Part shown: positions 11,342 to 23,790 of the stretch, piece after piece
Position numbering within the stretch: position 1 is the stretch's first letter
Layout of the letters: every line of letters starts with the position of its first letter
Made by a program: the position numbers and the translations under genes
Assembly (NCBI GenBank): GCA_024734555.1
Contig: JANPWX010000151.1
Span: 1,528,020 to 1,592,019 of the forward strand
DNA from: Trochalopteron elliotii
Taxonomy: Eukaryota > Chordata > Aves > Passeriformes > Leiothrichidae
Direction of reading: 5' to 3'
DNA length: 64,000 bases
Notes under the pieces: generated by a model
Told to the model about the DNA's origin: nothing
Databases searched by the model: none
The model's input: the letters and a program-made list of their open reading frames with translations, nothing else

Positions 11342-14300
11342 GAAATAAGAAATTTCCAGATGGCAAGAAGCTTTCAGCATGTTCTGGTAAAGTATCTAAC
11401 TAGAATATAATGTACTCTGTTATTCCCAAAGCCTGCACAATTGCATAACAATTGTACCAGCCAGCATCAGCACAAAAGAGTTCTGTAAAACAGACCTGCA
11501 TCCTGCTACAGCAGAGCATTTGGGACTTCTCAGACTGGAAATTTCAGAGGTCAGCTTTTCATCTCCTTTTTATTGCACAGTTGTATATGTAACAGAGAGG
11601 CTGAGGGCCAGAGACAGCCAGAGCTCCTCAAGCAGAGAGAAATTGTGAGTATTTGGCAGACAGCTGAGTCTCTCTGTTGCTGGACTTCCCTGTGTTTGAT
11701 GTTCTCATGTCCCTTTTTTTTTTTTCTTTAGTAGCAGGTGAGATTATTCTGTTATTATCAGGTGACATTATTCCTGTGGGACTGACTCACAGGTGACAGG
11801 AACGTATGTTATATGATCATACAAGGTTAAGTGTTTGTTAAATTATGTTAAAACCTCCCTGCAACAAGGAAAGAGTACACTGTGAGCTTACTGCTTGCTC
11901 CTGAAAAACAACTGCAGGAGAAACGCAGAGAAATAAATAGGTTGTTTGGTGAAAGTTGGGGGAAAAAGAGTAGGAATAGACTTACTCAAAACAGTAACAG
12001 CAAGGCCAGGGGTGTTGCCATTTGCACCCTCCTGAGTGCAGAAAAGGAAGTCTGCAAAATGTATTTTGTACTGTTGCCCCCAGTGAACAGGAACTGGCTC
12101 AGTTACAGGTTTCCTCTCTAGAATGAGCAACTCCTGGTACACAGTTCAGTTTTCTGGTGCCTGAGTGCAGCACCCCTCCCTGAATGCTTGCTACTAACCA
12201 TAGGAATCCCAATAAAAAAGGCAGATCACCTTCTAAATTCACATTTCTGAACAAAGACTATCATATCCACCAGTGCAGGTCTGAATTAAAACTTTCAGTC
12301 CAGGTAATTGCAACCTGGTGCCAACTTAAGCATGTATGGAACAATTGTTACTTCAGCTGGGAGCTCAGCTTCAGTGGGAATCTGCAGATTGTCATTTGGG
12401 GAAATAATTCTGAGTCAAACTGCCTGACATCTCAACACTGACATGTCACTGCTCTCCACAGTGAGGAAGCTGGCACATTTCAGAGCATTTCTGCATCATC
12501 TCTCAGAGATCCTGGAGATTAGGATTCCTTCTCATTATTATTTCCCACATACCCTCTCTGGCACTGTGGGGACATCATTTGGCTCATTATTCAGCTTCCA
12601 ATCTGCAGAGTGGGATACTACCTTGCCTCAGTGGGTACTGGCAAAGAAACCACTCATTTTCATGACAAAAAGAGGTCATTTCAGCACATATGAGGTCTGT
12701 TGGAAGAGCTCTGTCTTTGCCAAGCATCCTTAATTGCTATCATGCCTCTAAGCATTTCAGCAAAGGCTTTTCTCTCAGTGGTACAGGTAATCACCTAGAA
12801 ATTAAAAAAAAAAAAAAAAACAAACTAAAAAATCACCTAAAAATAATAATAACTAAAAAAAAATCACCAGGGTTTTCAATTCTGTATTCTGCTGATCAGA
12901 ATTACTATCAGCAGTTTCAGTAGGGGCCAAGGAATAAAAGCCTTTCTCAACAGACCTTTGTGCCTTTGTCTTCTGATTCTTCAGAAGACACAGGTGAAGT
13001 CACACTGGCAAGGCCACAGGAGACATTCATGCATTAGTTGTTTAATCATTTTTTTTTATTATTCTTTCCCAGGGATAATAGTCTGGCACATTTGCAGGTG
13101 TCTCATTCCTTCCACAGCTCAAAGCCAATGTTAGAGGCAGATAACCTATTACCATGGTGGTTGAGCATCACCAAACACTTAATTGGGAGGGGCAGGCACA
13201 ATTCACTAAATTCTGCTGACTTTACAAGTCACACACTCACACCCTGACACTCTGTGGTAAATGTCTTTCAAAAACAACAGAGGGTGACAGGAAAAGTTTA
13301 ATCCGTCAGAGAAGGGCAGCTGGAAATCAGTCACTGGAAAGCAGCAAGCTGAATAAAAAAAAATGAAATCTGCCTTGTTCACAGTGCACAGTGCTGGAGA
13401 GCTGCAGCTTAATGGAAAGTAAGTTAGGGCACTTGGGGTAGGCATATCCAGACATTATCCTTTAGCACTGACATCCTGCATCTCCTGAATCTGCCTGATT
13501 TGTTTGTTTGGAGCCTGAATGGTGTGAGTTGCTGTGCATCATGTCAATAAAGACATGAAAAAAACATCCTTTTACCTGATAAATTCCTGGTTGCTCTCTA
13601 CATACACTTCAAGTATGTTTGTAGACATAACATATATTAATCTGACTTCACCATTCAGAAAAGGAGTAAGGAAAAGATCCTACTTTCCATTATATTTCTA
13701 TATCTTTCTATAAAAGATCTATATTTCCTATTACCCAGCACATATCCTAAAACGTGAATTTAGTGCATTATTGCACTAAGGATGCAGATTCCACCTTGCA
13801 GATCCTCCATGATTTAAAATCTAATTAATTGTCTTTGCTTGGTTGGTTTTTAATCCAGCAATCATGTATGTGCATAACTTAAGGCACATAAATGAATAAT
13901 TCCCCTGAGGCCAATGGTCAATATTATTGTTTCCAGTGGAAATGAGCTGATATGCACAAGTGCTTTGCTTGAATAGGCTGGGGCACAGGACTGGGAGGGA
14001 TTTATGATTAGGAGTTTATCTTCAGAAATTCCTCAGGGAAAAAAATTGAAGCTTAATGTACATAATTACTAAAAAATTACAAAACACATTTCAGCATTTC
14101 CATCTCTAAATTCTAGTGCATCATGAAAAGTATTATCATCTTGTTGACCTGGAATAGTCTTTCAGATGTTCTGAGTCTTTAGGACAGGTGAAAAGGAATG
14201 GGAATTTATGGTCTCAGAGCTGACTCAAGAGAGAGAGATGGGGGTAAAAAAATTCCAAAAAGCCCAAACTTTGTAATAAGCAAAAATGTAAAAACTAAAA

Positions 14301-15789
14301 TAAACTAGACTTACTTTTCTTGGCTTAAGAGCAATGGCTTAAAACATAGGCAAAGGCCTCCAGATGACTTTGCTCTTAGTCTGGTCAGAATTTCTTCCTA
14401 AGCATCAACAGCCTAATAATCTTAGAGGCACTCTAAGCCACAGTCACTCCTTAAAACTGTTCCTAAATGGTTCACATTTTGTAGCTGGTGCTGTTTGGAT
14501 GGATGAAAAAGAAACACCAGGGAGTTCAGCCCAGCTTCAGTCTGAACAGATGACAGCCAAAGGAACAAGCAGCACTTGACCAGCTGGTCCTGGTTTGACA
14601 ATCACATTTCTTTTAATTTGAAATACTGAAGGAAAAAGGAAATTTTATAAGCTCAGTTGTTTCCTCTGAGCTCTTATTTTTAAGGCTCTACTTGTTGTGT
14701 TACCTCAACTATGAAATTTTATAAATTCTGTATGTGAATTCTCTAGGTACATATAAACTTATAAACCTATTCTCTAGGTACATATAAACCTGTAACTTTT
14801 TTCAGTGTCTTTATGAGAAAGGCAGGACAGAGCTGGGTGAAGACAAGGGCACAGAGATTGTGAACCAGGGCAGAGAATGCTCCAGACAGGTTATCCTGCT
14901 ATACAGTCACTGTGGGATAAAAATGAATAACTTAGGCAAGATTCATCAGCAGGAAAAATAAGAGGACTCCCATGTGTAGCTTGGTTCCCCAATCATTCTG
15001 TGTACTCTGCAGTGATGGAAAGAGCAAATTAGAATTCCACTCTGAGGCAGAAACATTGGCAATTTGTACAGAACTCTCTGCAGGAGCTAAATGGAGCCAT
15101 TAAGTGAGAAAGGACTGCCTTGATGAGGACAACAGAAACATCAAGATTAATTTGCAGCAGAGAACCCTTGAGGAAGAATCAAAGGAACTGCAGCAGTGGA
15201 AGATGAGTCCAGAAGAGAGAAAGGGAACGTGGCAGACAGATCTGAGAACGTGGGGTCTGCAGAGGTTGCTTCTTCACCTCTACTAACAAAGACTGAAGGT
15301 CTTTAAAGATGTTGAATCTGCTATGAATGTCCTCACCCAAGTCCACCTGCCCTGATCCAGGTGAGCCATAATTTGTGGTTTATTAATGAGAAGTTTTTGG
15401 TGTAGCTACAGTTCCTTGCTGCACTGCCTGATGTCCCTGAGCAGAGGGTGCAGCCTCCAGAAGTGACCAAGCCTCAGCATTGCACACCAGACAAAAGGAA
15501 ACAGCGCTGGGGCTCAATCTCCAGAGCCATGAGAGAACAAAACCCTGCAGGAGACACACCTTGAGCTTCCTGGGGAGACTGTGCAAAGGCAGGAGTCCTG
15601 CAGGAGGGTCCTGCCAGGCTGCTGCTGCCTGCTCAAGGGCAAAGTGGGAGCTGAGATCAGCTCTGCCTTAGAACCATTTCCCTGCTTGATGGCAAAGGGA
15701 AAACATGTAAAATACCTCATATGAGCTTCTCTGAAGTTATTCAGTGTGGGTTTGCCCCACATTCGGAGGGTCCAGCCTTGCAGAAAAAG

Positions 15790-16120
15790 GGCTATAATAA
15801 TTAGTGAGACTGCTCCTTGAGGACGTTTTGTATATCAAAAGGTTTAATAAGGAAAAAATAACAAAGTAACAAAACGTTACAGAAAACAAATAATAAAACG
15901 TGCACAGGCACCTGAGAAAACCTCAGCCACCTTGCTAAGACATCTCAAAAAGCCTTTTCTTTCTTTTGTGCTCTTAAATACTAAATGTTTTAGGAGGGAT
16001 AACTTGGCTAACAGGCAATAGAGAGGGATACAGGGTTTGAAGAACGGTGACAAGATCCAGTAGATGCTTCTCTCTGGCTCTGAGCCAATCCTTCTCAGGA
16101 GGGTATGGAAGAATCTGGGT
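15790..16120 (-). mobile_element. Possible LTR-like fragment
   Basis: On the minus strand this has features of an LTR R-U5 region: a T-rich run with ttattaaacct, followed by a short unique tail. The piece shares the pattern ttttgta..aaaaggtttaataa (plus sense) with 57600-57960. No terminal repeats or target duplication were found, so both the family and the ends are uncertain. Confidence 0.3.
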
Positions 16121-16820
16121 TCTTTACCTTAAGGGGTGAGCCTTAAACTTTCCCCATATGGAAAACATTTTCTGGGTGTGCATTACTACAATTCAGGAAT
16201 GCCATTTTGCTGTTGCATGGAGCAAACCATATTTGCTTTAGTTGCATGCAGGCTGAGGGAAGTTCATTGCTACCAGTAGGATTTGCCACACTTATTTTTT
16301 TATAGGAGCACATTTTCATCACTCATTAAATACAGGCCCCTTTCCAAAGGATATGAACATTTTATCAGCTGGGAAAATCTGTATAAAGTCAGAGAAACAT
16401 AGAAAAAGACCAAACTTTCAGCTATCTAGTCCCAGATGACTGATACTGACTGTATGTTGTCACTGAGTCCTTCCACTGTGTTTTTTAGCTCTCAGTATAC
16501 AAGCACTGAATCCAACAACATTATTTCACTTGTTAGTAAAGTTCCACATCCACATTTAATCTGTTTTCAGCTTGGGTGCACATTGTTTTTTACAGTCTGA
16601 TGTTCTTTAGCAGACTGAGCCATTATGGAAAATACAAGGTCTCTGTCTGAGGGTGAGGAAGAGAATTACAGCTCGCATCCAAATACCAGCAGGTCAAAAT
16701 GTCTGTGGCACACAATGGCTGAGCTGAGCTGTTTTCCACTGCAAGTTATTACTGTTGAAAATGTTTCCTGATCCCTGTACTTCTCCCAGCACAGCAGTTT
16801 GTGCTTGCTGGAAAAGGTAA

Positions 16821-16906
16821 AGAATCACAGAACCATTGAGGCTGGAAAAGGCCTCTAAAGATCAAGTCCAAGCACCAACCCAGAATCAACACCCTGCTCA
16901 GCACTA
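16821..16906 (-). mobile_element. CR1 LINE fragment
   Basis: The segment agaatcacagaaccattgag, then gctggaaaaggcctctaaag and atcaagtccaagcaccaacc, matches the typical end of avian CR1 elements read in antisense. It is a short 5'-truncated copy of the kind scattered through bird genomes. It carries no coding capacity. Confidence 0.8.
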
Positions 16907-18093
16907 GAGGGGAAATTCTGAATGTGTTTAGCAGTGTCCTAGTTAAAGCTGTGATTTCAAATGGCCTTCACACACGTTTACTGTACAACCTCAACAGATG
17001 GCAAAGGCCATTTAACTTCACACTTTTCAAAACAGAGGGAAAAACTGTTAGGCTCTCCCTTCACTTAAAAAAAAAAATAAATCCCAGCAGCGTTGCTGGC
17101 TTTTGTTTTCACAAAGTTGCAACTTTTATTAGCACCAGTAGTGCTCCAAAGGGACATGCATCATTGTGGCAAATCAGATGTCTGAGGAGTGGATTTGCTG
17201 ACAAAATCTCAGCATATTAAATTTTGTTAGTACAACTACCCCTGGGAAATCACTCTAGTCAGCTAGGGGAGGGGAAACAAAAATAATCAGTATAAATAAC
17301 CATTTAAACATCCTCCCATCCCACCTGTAATTTTGTGCTTTCTTGAGGGACTTTTCTGTTTTTCTGTGAAAACTGGAGGGTGCTACATATCTCTGCAGCA
17401 TGTTTGGCAATACAGGGATTATGAACTCCCACTAAAAGCATCAGTTACACAGCAAGAAATCCTTACATCAAAGAAAAATTCTAAGCTCCAATCAAACTCT
17501 TCCTTTGCCACCTCACTCACTTTCTCCAGGCTTAATATGTAAAAGAGAAAAACAAGAATCAAATGTATCTCAGTTCAGCTTAACATGGAACATGTTAACC
17601 AAACGTGAAATATTGAAATTCAATTAGTGCCAAGTGATAAAGCAACTCACATTCTAGAGCATGCTGAAACTGCTGCACTTGGAGGATGTAAAAACATCCC
17701 CCCATAACTGTTCCTCAGAAGTTAGTTGTTTTTTTCCAGTGGTGGCTCAGGTCACTCTGTCTGCTCTGAAGTTGTCTGGGTCACCCAGAACAGTGGAGAA
17801 ACAACTGGCCAGACCCTGACCCAGGCTGGGCTCTTAGCAAACACCTGAGCAAGTCTTGAGGACTTTGCACAAACACATCCTGCAGCTGCTGTGCCAAGCC
17901 CTCACTCTTGATCCATTCTGCTTGTCGGTGCAGATGACTGGAAGATCATTTTCCCTTCCTCTTCTGTACTCAACAGCTGACAATATCAACAGGGATATTG
18001 CTTAGTACTCTGCTCTGCATGGTTCCTGAGCAGTGGATGTGCTCAGAGGAGGTTGATGCCATTGATGCAGAGCCAGGTACCTGTGCAGGGGCC

Positions 18094-18430
18094 TGTCACC
18101 TTGATTTTTTCTCAGCCTTCTGATGTTTGCATTTTTGTAGTGGAGTTTTTTACAGATTTTATGTAAACAAAAGTGATGTTATGTGAACTGTTTACACTCC
18201 TCTATGGAGGAAGGACAATTGATGGACTTCTAGTTTGACCAGTGTGGCTGGAGAGGTGGGAACTTCATCCTCCAATCCCTGGTCATTGTCCAGATCTGTA
18301 TAAATCGAAGTCAAGAAATAAACTTCCCTCTTTTTTGCCCTGACAACTGACTGCGTGCGTGTCCTTCATTTTGTGTCCATCTGGAAACAGGAGCCATGAA
18401 GGCTCTCCTTTCTCTCCTGGCACTGATTAC
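18094..18430 (+). mobile_element. Solo LTR of an endogenous retrovirus
   Basis: The region has an LTR layout on the plus strand. A U3-like part is followed by a TATA-like tataaat at about 18300 and a polyadenylation signal aataaa about 20 nt later. Then comes a pyrimidine-rich R-U5 (cttccctcttttttgccctg). I recognise the general appearance from passerine ERV LTRs. Exact ends and target duplication were not resolved. No internal viral genes flank it. Confidence 0.6.
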
Positions 18431-19595
18431 ATGGGTTCTTGTTCAGTGAATTTGCAATTTACAGAAATGGCACAGAGTGACCTCCAACAATTGTTTGGAC
18501 TCGTGTGACTTAATCAGGATTTGAATTCTCCAAAGGTAAAAGTCACAGAGCTTTATGTGAGTTGCCTTATTCCCACATAAGTGTGTACAACTTTTTCTTT
18601 TTTTTTTTTTTCCCTTTAAAAGGAAAAGGTTGCGCTTTGGAAAAGTCATCCAAGAGCCCAAAGGCTATTTAGCCACAGTCCTTTCATTACAGCTGCTGCA
18701 GCAGTTCCATCTCTTACTGCTACTCAGTTATGTAAAAACCTTCTCACCCTTTAAAGTCTTTGGGAATTAACTCCAAAAAAATCAGGTGCTCAATTCAAAC
18801 ATAAAAATATCCCTTACGATGGCGGGTATCCAAATCTAAAAATTTCATTTCATCTTAGAATTCTGGGCTAGCCCTTCCTGTCTCTGTTTATGTTGTGTTT
18901 ACATTTGCATGGCTGATTGTCCAGAAAGGATTTTCTGCCTGTATTACTGCATTGCTGGTTTATAAATGCTTCTATTTATCTCAGTGTAGACCGACAGCAT
19001 ATTCTCCCACAACTACATCAGAACAGTACTGATTGCTGCCTGCACAGGAGTGCACAGGCACACACCATTCATTGGTTTCCATAGTCAATTAAGTCCTTAA
19101 AAATAAAGATTATGAAAAACAGCACTGTAAGATGTAGATAATCACTACCTTCTTTAATAAGTGAAGGCAAGACTGTCAATTACTTTTTTGCACTTGATCA
19201 GTGTATCCCAGGTTCCTCTGTATCCAGTTCACAATCTAGGAATCCTAGGAAAATTCCACATTTTAGATAATTAATCCAGTTTCCAGTCGTGAAATCACAT
19301 CCAAAATTCTCAAATAAAACATACAATATCTAGAACTCCTAGCACACAGATAATAAACCTTCGTCTGATAGGCACTCAGAGATACTGTAAAAGCTTTAGA
19401 GGTTTGCTGGAGAAATTACCATCAAAGAACCTGAATGAGCTACAACTGCACTACTGACAGACAAGACTGCCCCTTCTCCTTTCCTCATGGTTAGAAGCAG
19501 CACCACATAGGCAAGATCAGCACAACATCCTTATTTATTCGTTCTAGATATGCTTGCTTTAAAAGTCAGTGAAGTCAATGCTCTGTGGTGAATAT

Positions 19596-19924
19596 TCACA
19601 GAATAGTTTGAATTTGAAAGGATGCTTAAAGGCCACCTAGCCCAATCCCCTGCAATGAGAAGGGACAAATTCCACGAGGTCAGGTTGCTCACAGCCTTGT
19701 CCAACCTGACCTTTGAAGTTTCCAGGGATGGGAATCCAACACCTCCCTGGGCAACCTGTGCCATGGTTTCCCCACCCTCACTGTAAATGTTTTCTTCCTT
19801 ATTTCTGATCTAAATCTTCCCACTTTGTTTTAATTCCTTACCCCTTGTCCCATCACTACACGCCCTCGTAAAGAGGGCCTCTCCAGCTCCCTTGTAGGCC
19901 CCCTTCAGGTACAAGGAGGTCTCC
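19596..19924 (-). mobile_element. CR1 LINE fragment, 330 bp
   Basis: This reads as an antisense copy of the CR1 3' region. Recognisable blocks in order are tcacagaatagtttgaattt, gtccaacctgacctttgaag, tccagggatgggaatccaac, cctgggcaacctgtgccatg and ccttaccccttgtcccatca. CR1 is the dominant LINE of birds. The copy is truncated, diverged and non-coding; open frames here are chance. Confidence 0.92.
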
Positions 19925-22611
19925 AGTCAATCCTCTGATTGACTTCTAAACCCTTCATTTCACACTTCTCTTTGTATCTTTTGGAAGATGTGCTCAGTAT
20001 TGGTTTTGGGTCTCCAATTTGGGTGCAGTTCAGAGGATTAGAGTTACAAGGAGACAGTTCTGGAGTGGGCCAGGGGTGCAGATAAACTACACTCTCATGA
20101 TGGCATGACCACTCACCATACTGAGCCCTCAAATCCTGCCCAGGCAGAAATCCCTCTGAAAACAATGAATAAAGCCAATATTAATGGACCAATTCTCTTT
20201 GCAGGCAGGAAAGACTTAATATTCACGGTAAGACTGGTGAAGATTTAGTTGTAGTGCTCTTTGTCTTAAAAGCAAGATGTTGAAACAAGTTAAACTCAAA
20301 ATAAATAACAATTTAATAAGTGGTTCTAGACACATGACACGTGTCCTGACCTTGGGCATATTTCCTTGTCTTTTTCTTTCCCAGGATCTAGGTAATGAAC
20401 CAGTCTGTGAATTTGTCTAGTAGGTCTGGGTCCACAGCTAACAAATCTACTGATTTTTTTTTTTTTTCAGAAGGCATCAGTCATCAATTTCTTTATAAAC
20501 TGGTGGTGGGGCTCAAGCAGTGCACCCACAGAGGCACTCAAAATCCTAAGTTGTGCAGAAATGTCCCAGTAGTTTAGCTCTTAATTTTACAGTTCTGGGA
20601 CAAAAGATTAAAGACAAGAAAGGTCTCTGTGGTGATTAGACAGCAGCAATTAGGATACAGTCTAAAGAAGAACAAAAGGAGAAAGAAAAGTGAAAGGGCA
20701 ACAGAAAGACAGGGCTGTTAAAAAGGTCCTTCCCACACAGGAGCACTGGGCAGAGGGTCTCTATTAACACCTCCCAAAACCAACCCAAAAAATCTTATTT
20801 TTAATAGAATGTTTCTTTTTATATACAGGAAGAGGGCTGAGAAGTCCAAAGTTGAGTTCTGAAGGGCTCATAAAGGCTTCAATTCGCACAACAAGTGTGT
20901 TGAACAAATGTTCAGCAGCAGGTTTTCGTGGCAGGTGCCAATGAGTAAGTCACTGCTGTTACTCACTTTCAAGGCAGTGGCACAGCAAACCATTACAGTT
21001 GCATGTGAAGTTGTTAACGAGAAAAAGGAAAACAGATTGAGGTCAGCATTTATGCAAATTGAATGTGGAAACTGCTTTTTCAGTGCATTGATGCTGTGGC
21101 CCTTCAGTGCTCCGAACTCTGGCCCCTCTCCCCTTACCCACCACTGTTAGAGCAGATGGAGATGAAATAACCTCTGCAATCACACTGATGGGTTGCTCAT
21201 TCTTGCGTGCTTATTCTTTGTAAATTTTTCACATTCATGCAAACCCCTGCCAAAAAGATGATTTAAAAAAACCCCTCAACCCCACAACAATAAAAGCCCA
21301 GCGTTTTCTTGGAGGGGTGGAGGTGGATGGGGAATAAACACCATGGAAACATGTAGACAGATATATTCTTAGAATCAGATCATTCTCTTTTGTGGAAAGC
21401 CTTACTAATTCAAGCTGAAGTGCTGCAAGAATAAAGGGTTAGAAGGAAAAACACAGCTGGTGAAAATTGGGGGTTGCAGCGCAGCGTTTAATGTCTTCCA
21501 CTTTGTGGCAATATCTCTGAATTTCTCACGTCTTCCTCATTGGCTGCAACAGGCTGGAGGAGGGGGGTGAGAAAAGCTCACAGAATCTGTCAGTGCTGTC
21601 AGCAAAGTAAATTACATCTGTTGTTCAATTTGTTCCATTTTGATTCCATGATGGGAACTGTAAGGGTGGCTGTGAGCCCGTGTTTCGAGCTGATTTAGGG
21701 ACTCTTGAAAGGATGATCTCAAAGACTGAGAGGTGAAGGGAAGTTCCAGGACAGCCTGTTTAACCCACTGCATCTGTGTGTGTTTCTCTCTGCTGTTCCT
21801 GGGGATGTGATGCTCCTGAAGGTTTCAATCTCACTGCATTGTGTCTCTCACAGAAATGTTTTAGACTATTAACTCATTGCCTTGCCTAGGGGCTGGGCAA
21901 GACTAACAAAGATTTTTTAGATCTGAGAGAGTCAACTTGTTATGTGGCAGTTTGGACATATCTTCCAGGGATAGGTTAGTGCCCTGGATGTCATCCAGGC
22001 TTGGCCCTAGTCCATCTACAATAATACCACACTCTTTGGTTTACACTGAGCCTTGAGATAAATTGTTCCTGGAGGAACTGCATGTTATTCTCAGAGACTC
22101 GACCAAGTATTCTGAAGTGTTGTCCAAATGACAGATGGGTGAGAGCCAAGACTCCAAAACTGATGGCATGTAACAGTGTGGCAGGCTCAGGGTTGCTCAT
22201 TATTAATAATCTTCAAGCAGATCAAGCAGAATTACTCAATCCTAGAATTCAAGCTGTAAGGGGCAAGCAGAACAACTCAGGACCTGGTTCTCCACTACCC
22301 AGCAAGGTGAACAGCCCAATACAACAACACATGGTTGTGTTTTGCAGTTTCTCTGTGCTTTGCTTTCGTTGATATGTACAATTTCTTAGATGCAGGGCAG
22401 TGGAGAGACCAGCCATTCAAAACTGAGGCTGCAGTGGATAGATTTGCATGCAGTGTCACAGGTCTGCAGCTGCAGAGAGCACATTTCACACAAAGATGAA
22501 AACCTTTCTAGAGACAGGGCACTGGCCAAATTGTATTTAACTCAGAAACAAAGCTTCCCCTGAAGGACACTAACAAACTGATTAAAAATAATTAAAAAGA
22601 AGATCCATTTG

Positions 22612-22920
22612 GGAAGGTTGAAAGAGCTGAATCTCCTCAGATTAGAAAAAGATTAAGTGAAGACAAATAATGCCTACAAATATTTAAACACTATGTTATA
22701 AACTGCTAGGAGATTAATTTTCCTCCTTAGTCAACAAGACAATACAAAATAATGGACTGCAGCAGAGACTGATTACAAAATGCAAAATGATGCAATTTGC
22801 AACATTTGGATTTTCATCTGCTGCTGTAAGTTTCCAAGATGGATGGGCCTTCAGAAATGGGCCTTGGTGCCTGCACCAAGAGAGCTGCTAATGCTGATCA
22901 GACATTAGGGAGAGTTTTGA
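22612..22920 (+). mobile_element. Probable old CR1 fragment
   Basis: The segment ttgaaagagctgaatctcct, then cagattagaaaaagattaag, resembles sense-strand CR1 tails (gagctg...cagcctggagaagag...). A later block agacattagggagagtttt also fits a CR1 position. Divergence is high, so the call rests on scattered matches only. Confidence 0.45.
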
Positions 22921-23759
22921 GATAATAACCTCAAATCCTTCTATAGGAAAAGTTATAATGTGACATATCACAAGAGGTACCTGTCTGCTCAGTGGTTCTG
23001 TGGGCTGACTGCCCATGAGACAAAGGCATGGGACAAAATAAACTTGTAAGACTGAAGCAATACAGGAGATGTGTTTCTACAAACACTTAAAGCTCCCTTC
23101 AACAAAGATCAATTCTTCTGTGAAGAGTCAACAAGGCTGTTTTGCACAGATTTTCATCCTGTCCAATACAATTATTTCACATTAAAAAATTGGCTCTTTT
23201 TAAGTAATTATTCTACCTTCCATGATAGCAGTGTCAAACTCTTTTCCCTAACATTTTTCTTCTCCATTTCAAAAGAAACCAATCTACTCACAAGTCTTAT
23301 CTGCTAAGAGGGAGAGAGAGAGAGGAGATTGGAAAGTGTATTGATCTTAGTGATGCCAAGTCCTTCTAGGGAATAAAAGTTTACTGCTTTCCTGTCTCTG
23401 ATTATCTTTTTGTGAGGATGTGGATCACAGGCTGGGAAATGGGACTCCATGAGAGAGGAGACAGTTTTCCCTACACAGGTGGAACAGCCTGCACTGGGAA
23501 GCATGAAGAAGGAAGCAGGAAACTGAAGTTAAAATCTGAAGAGCTATTAAGTGGATTAGGAGTCCAGGGCTTGTGGAAAGCCACACAGCTTTCTACCTTT
23601 CAAACATGCAGCTTTAACTTTGCAAACTGTGGTGCTACACAGACACTGGTTTCATCAAATGACTGCTGTATTTTTCAGGGCAACATGCTGAAATGTGCTA
23701 AGCTCCCTCCACTCCCACTGAGAGGAATGCAGATGTTTAAAACAAAAGTTTTGGTTTTT

Positions 23760-23760
<1 letters not shown>

Positions 23761-23784
<24 letters not shown>
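23761..23784. repeat. T24 homopolymer
   Basis: An uninterrupted run of 24 T on the plus strand (A on the transcript). It could be a retroposon tail, but no retrocopy was recognised beside it. It is likely length-polymorphic and error-prone in sequencing. Confidence 0.95.
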
Positions 23785-23790
<6 letters not shown>
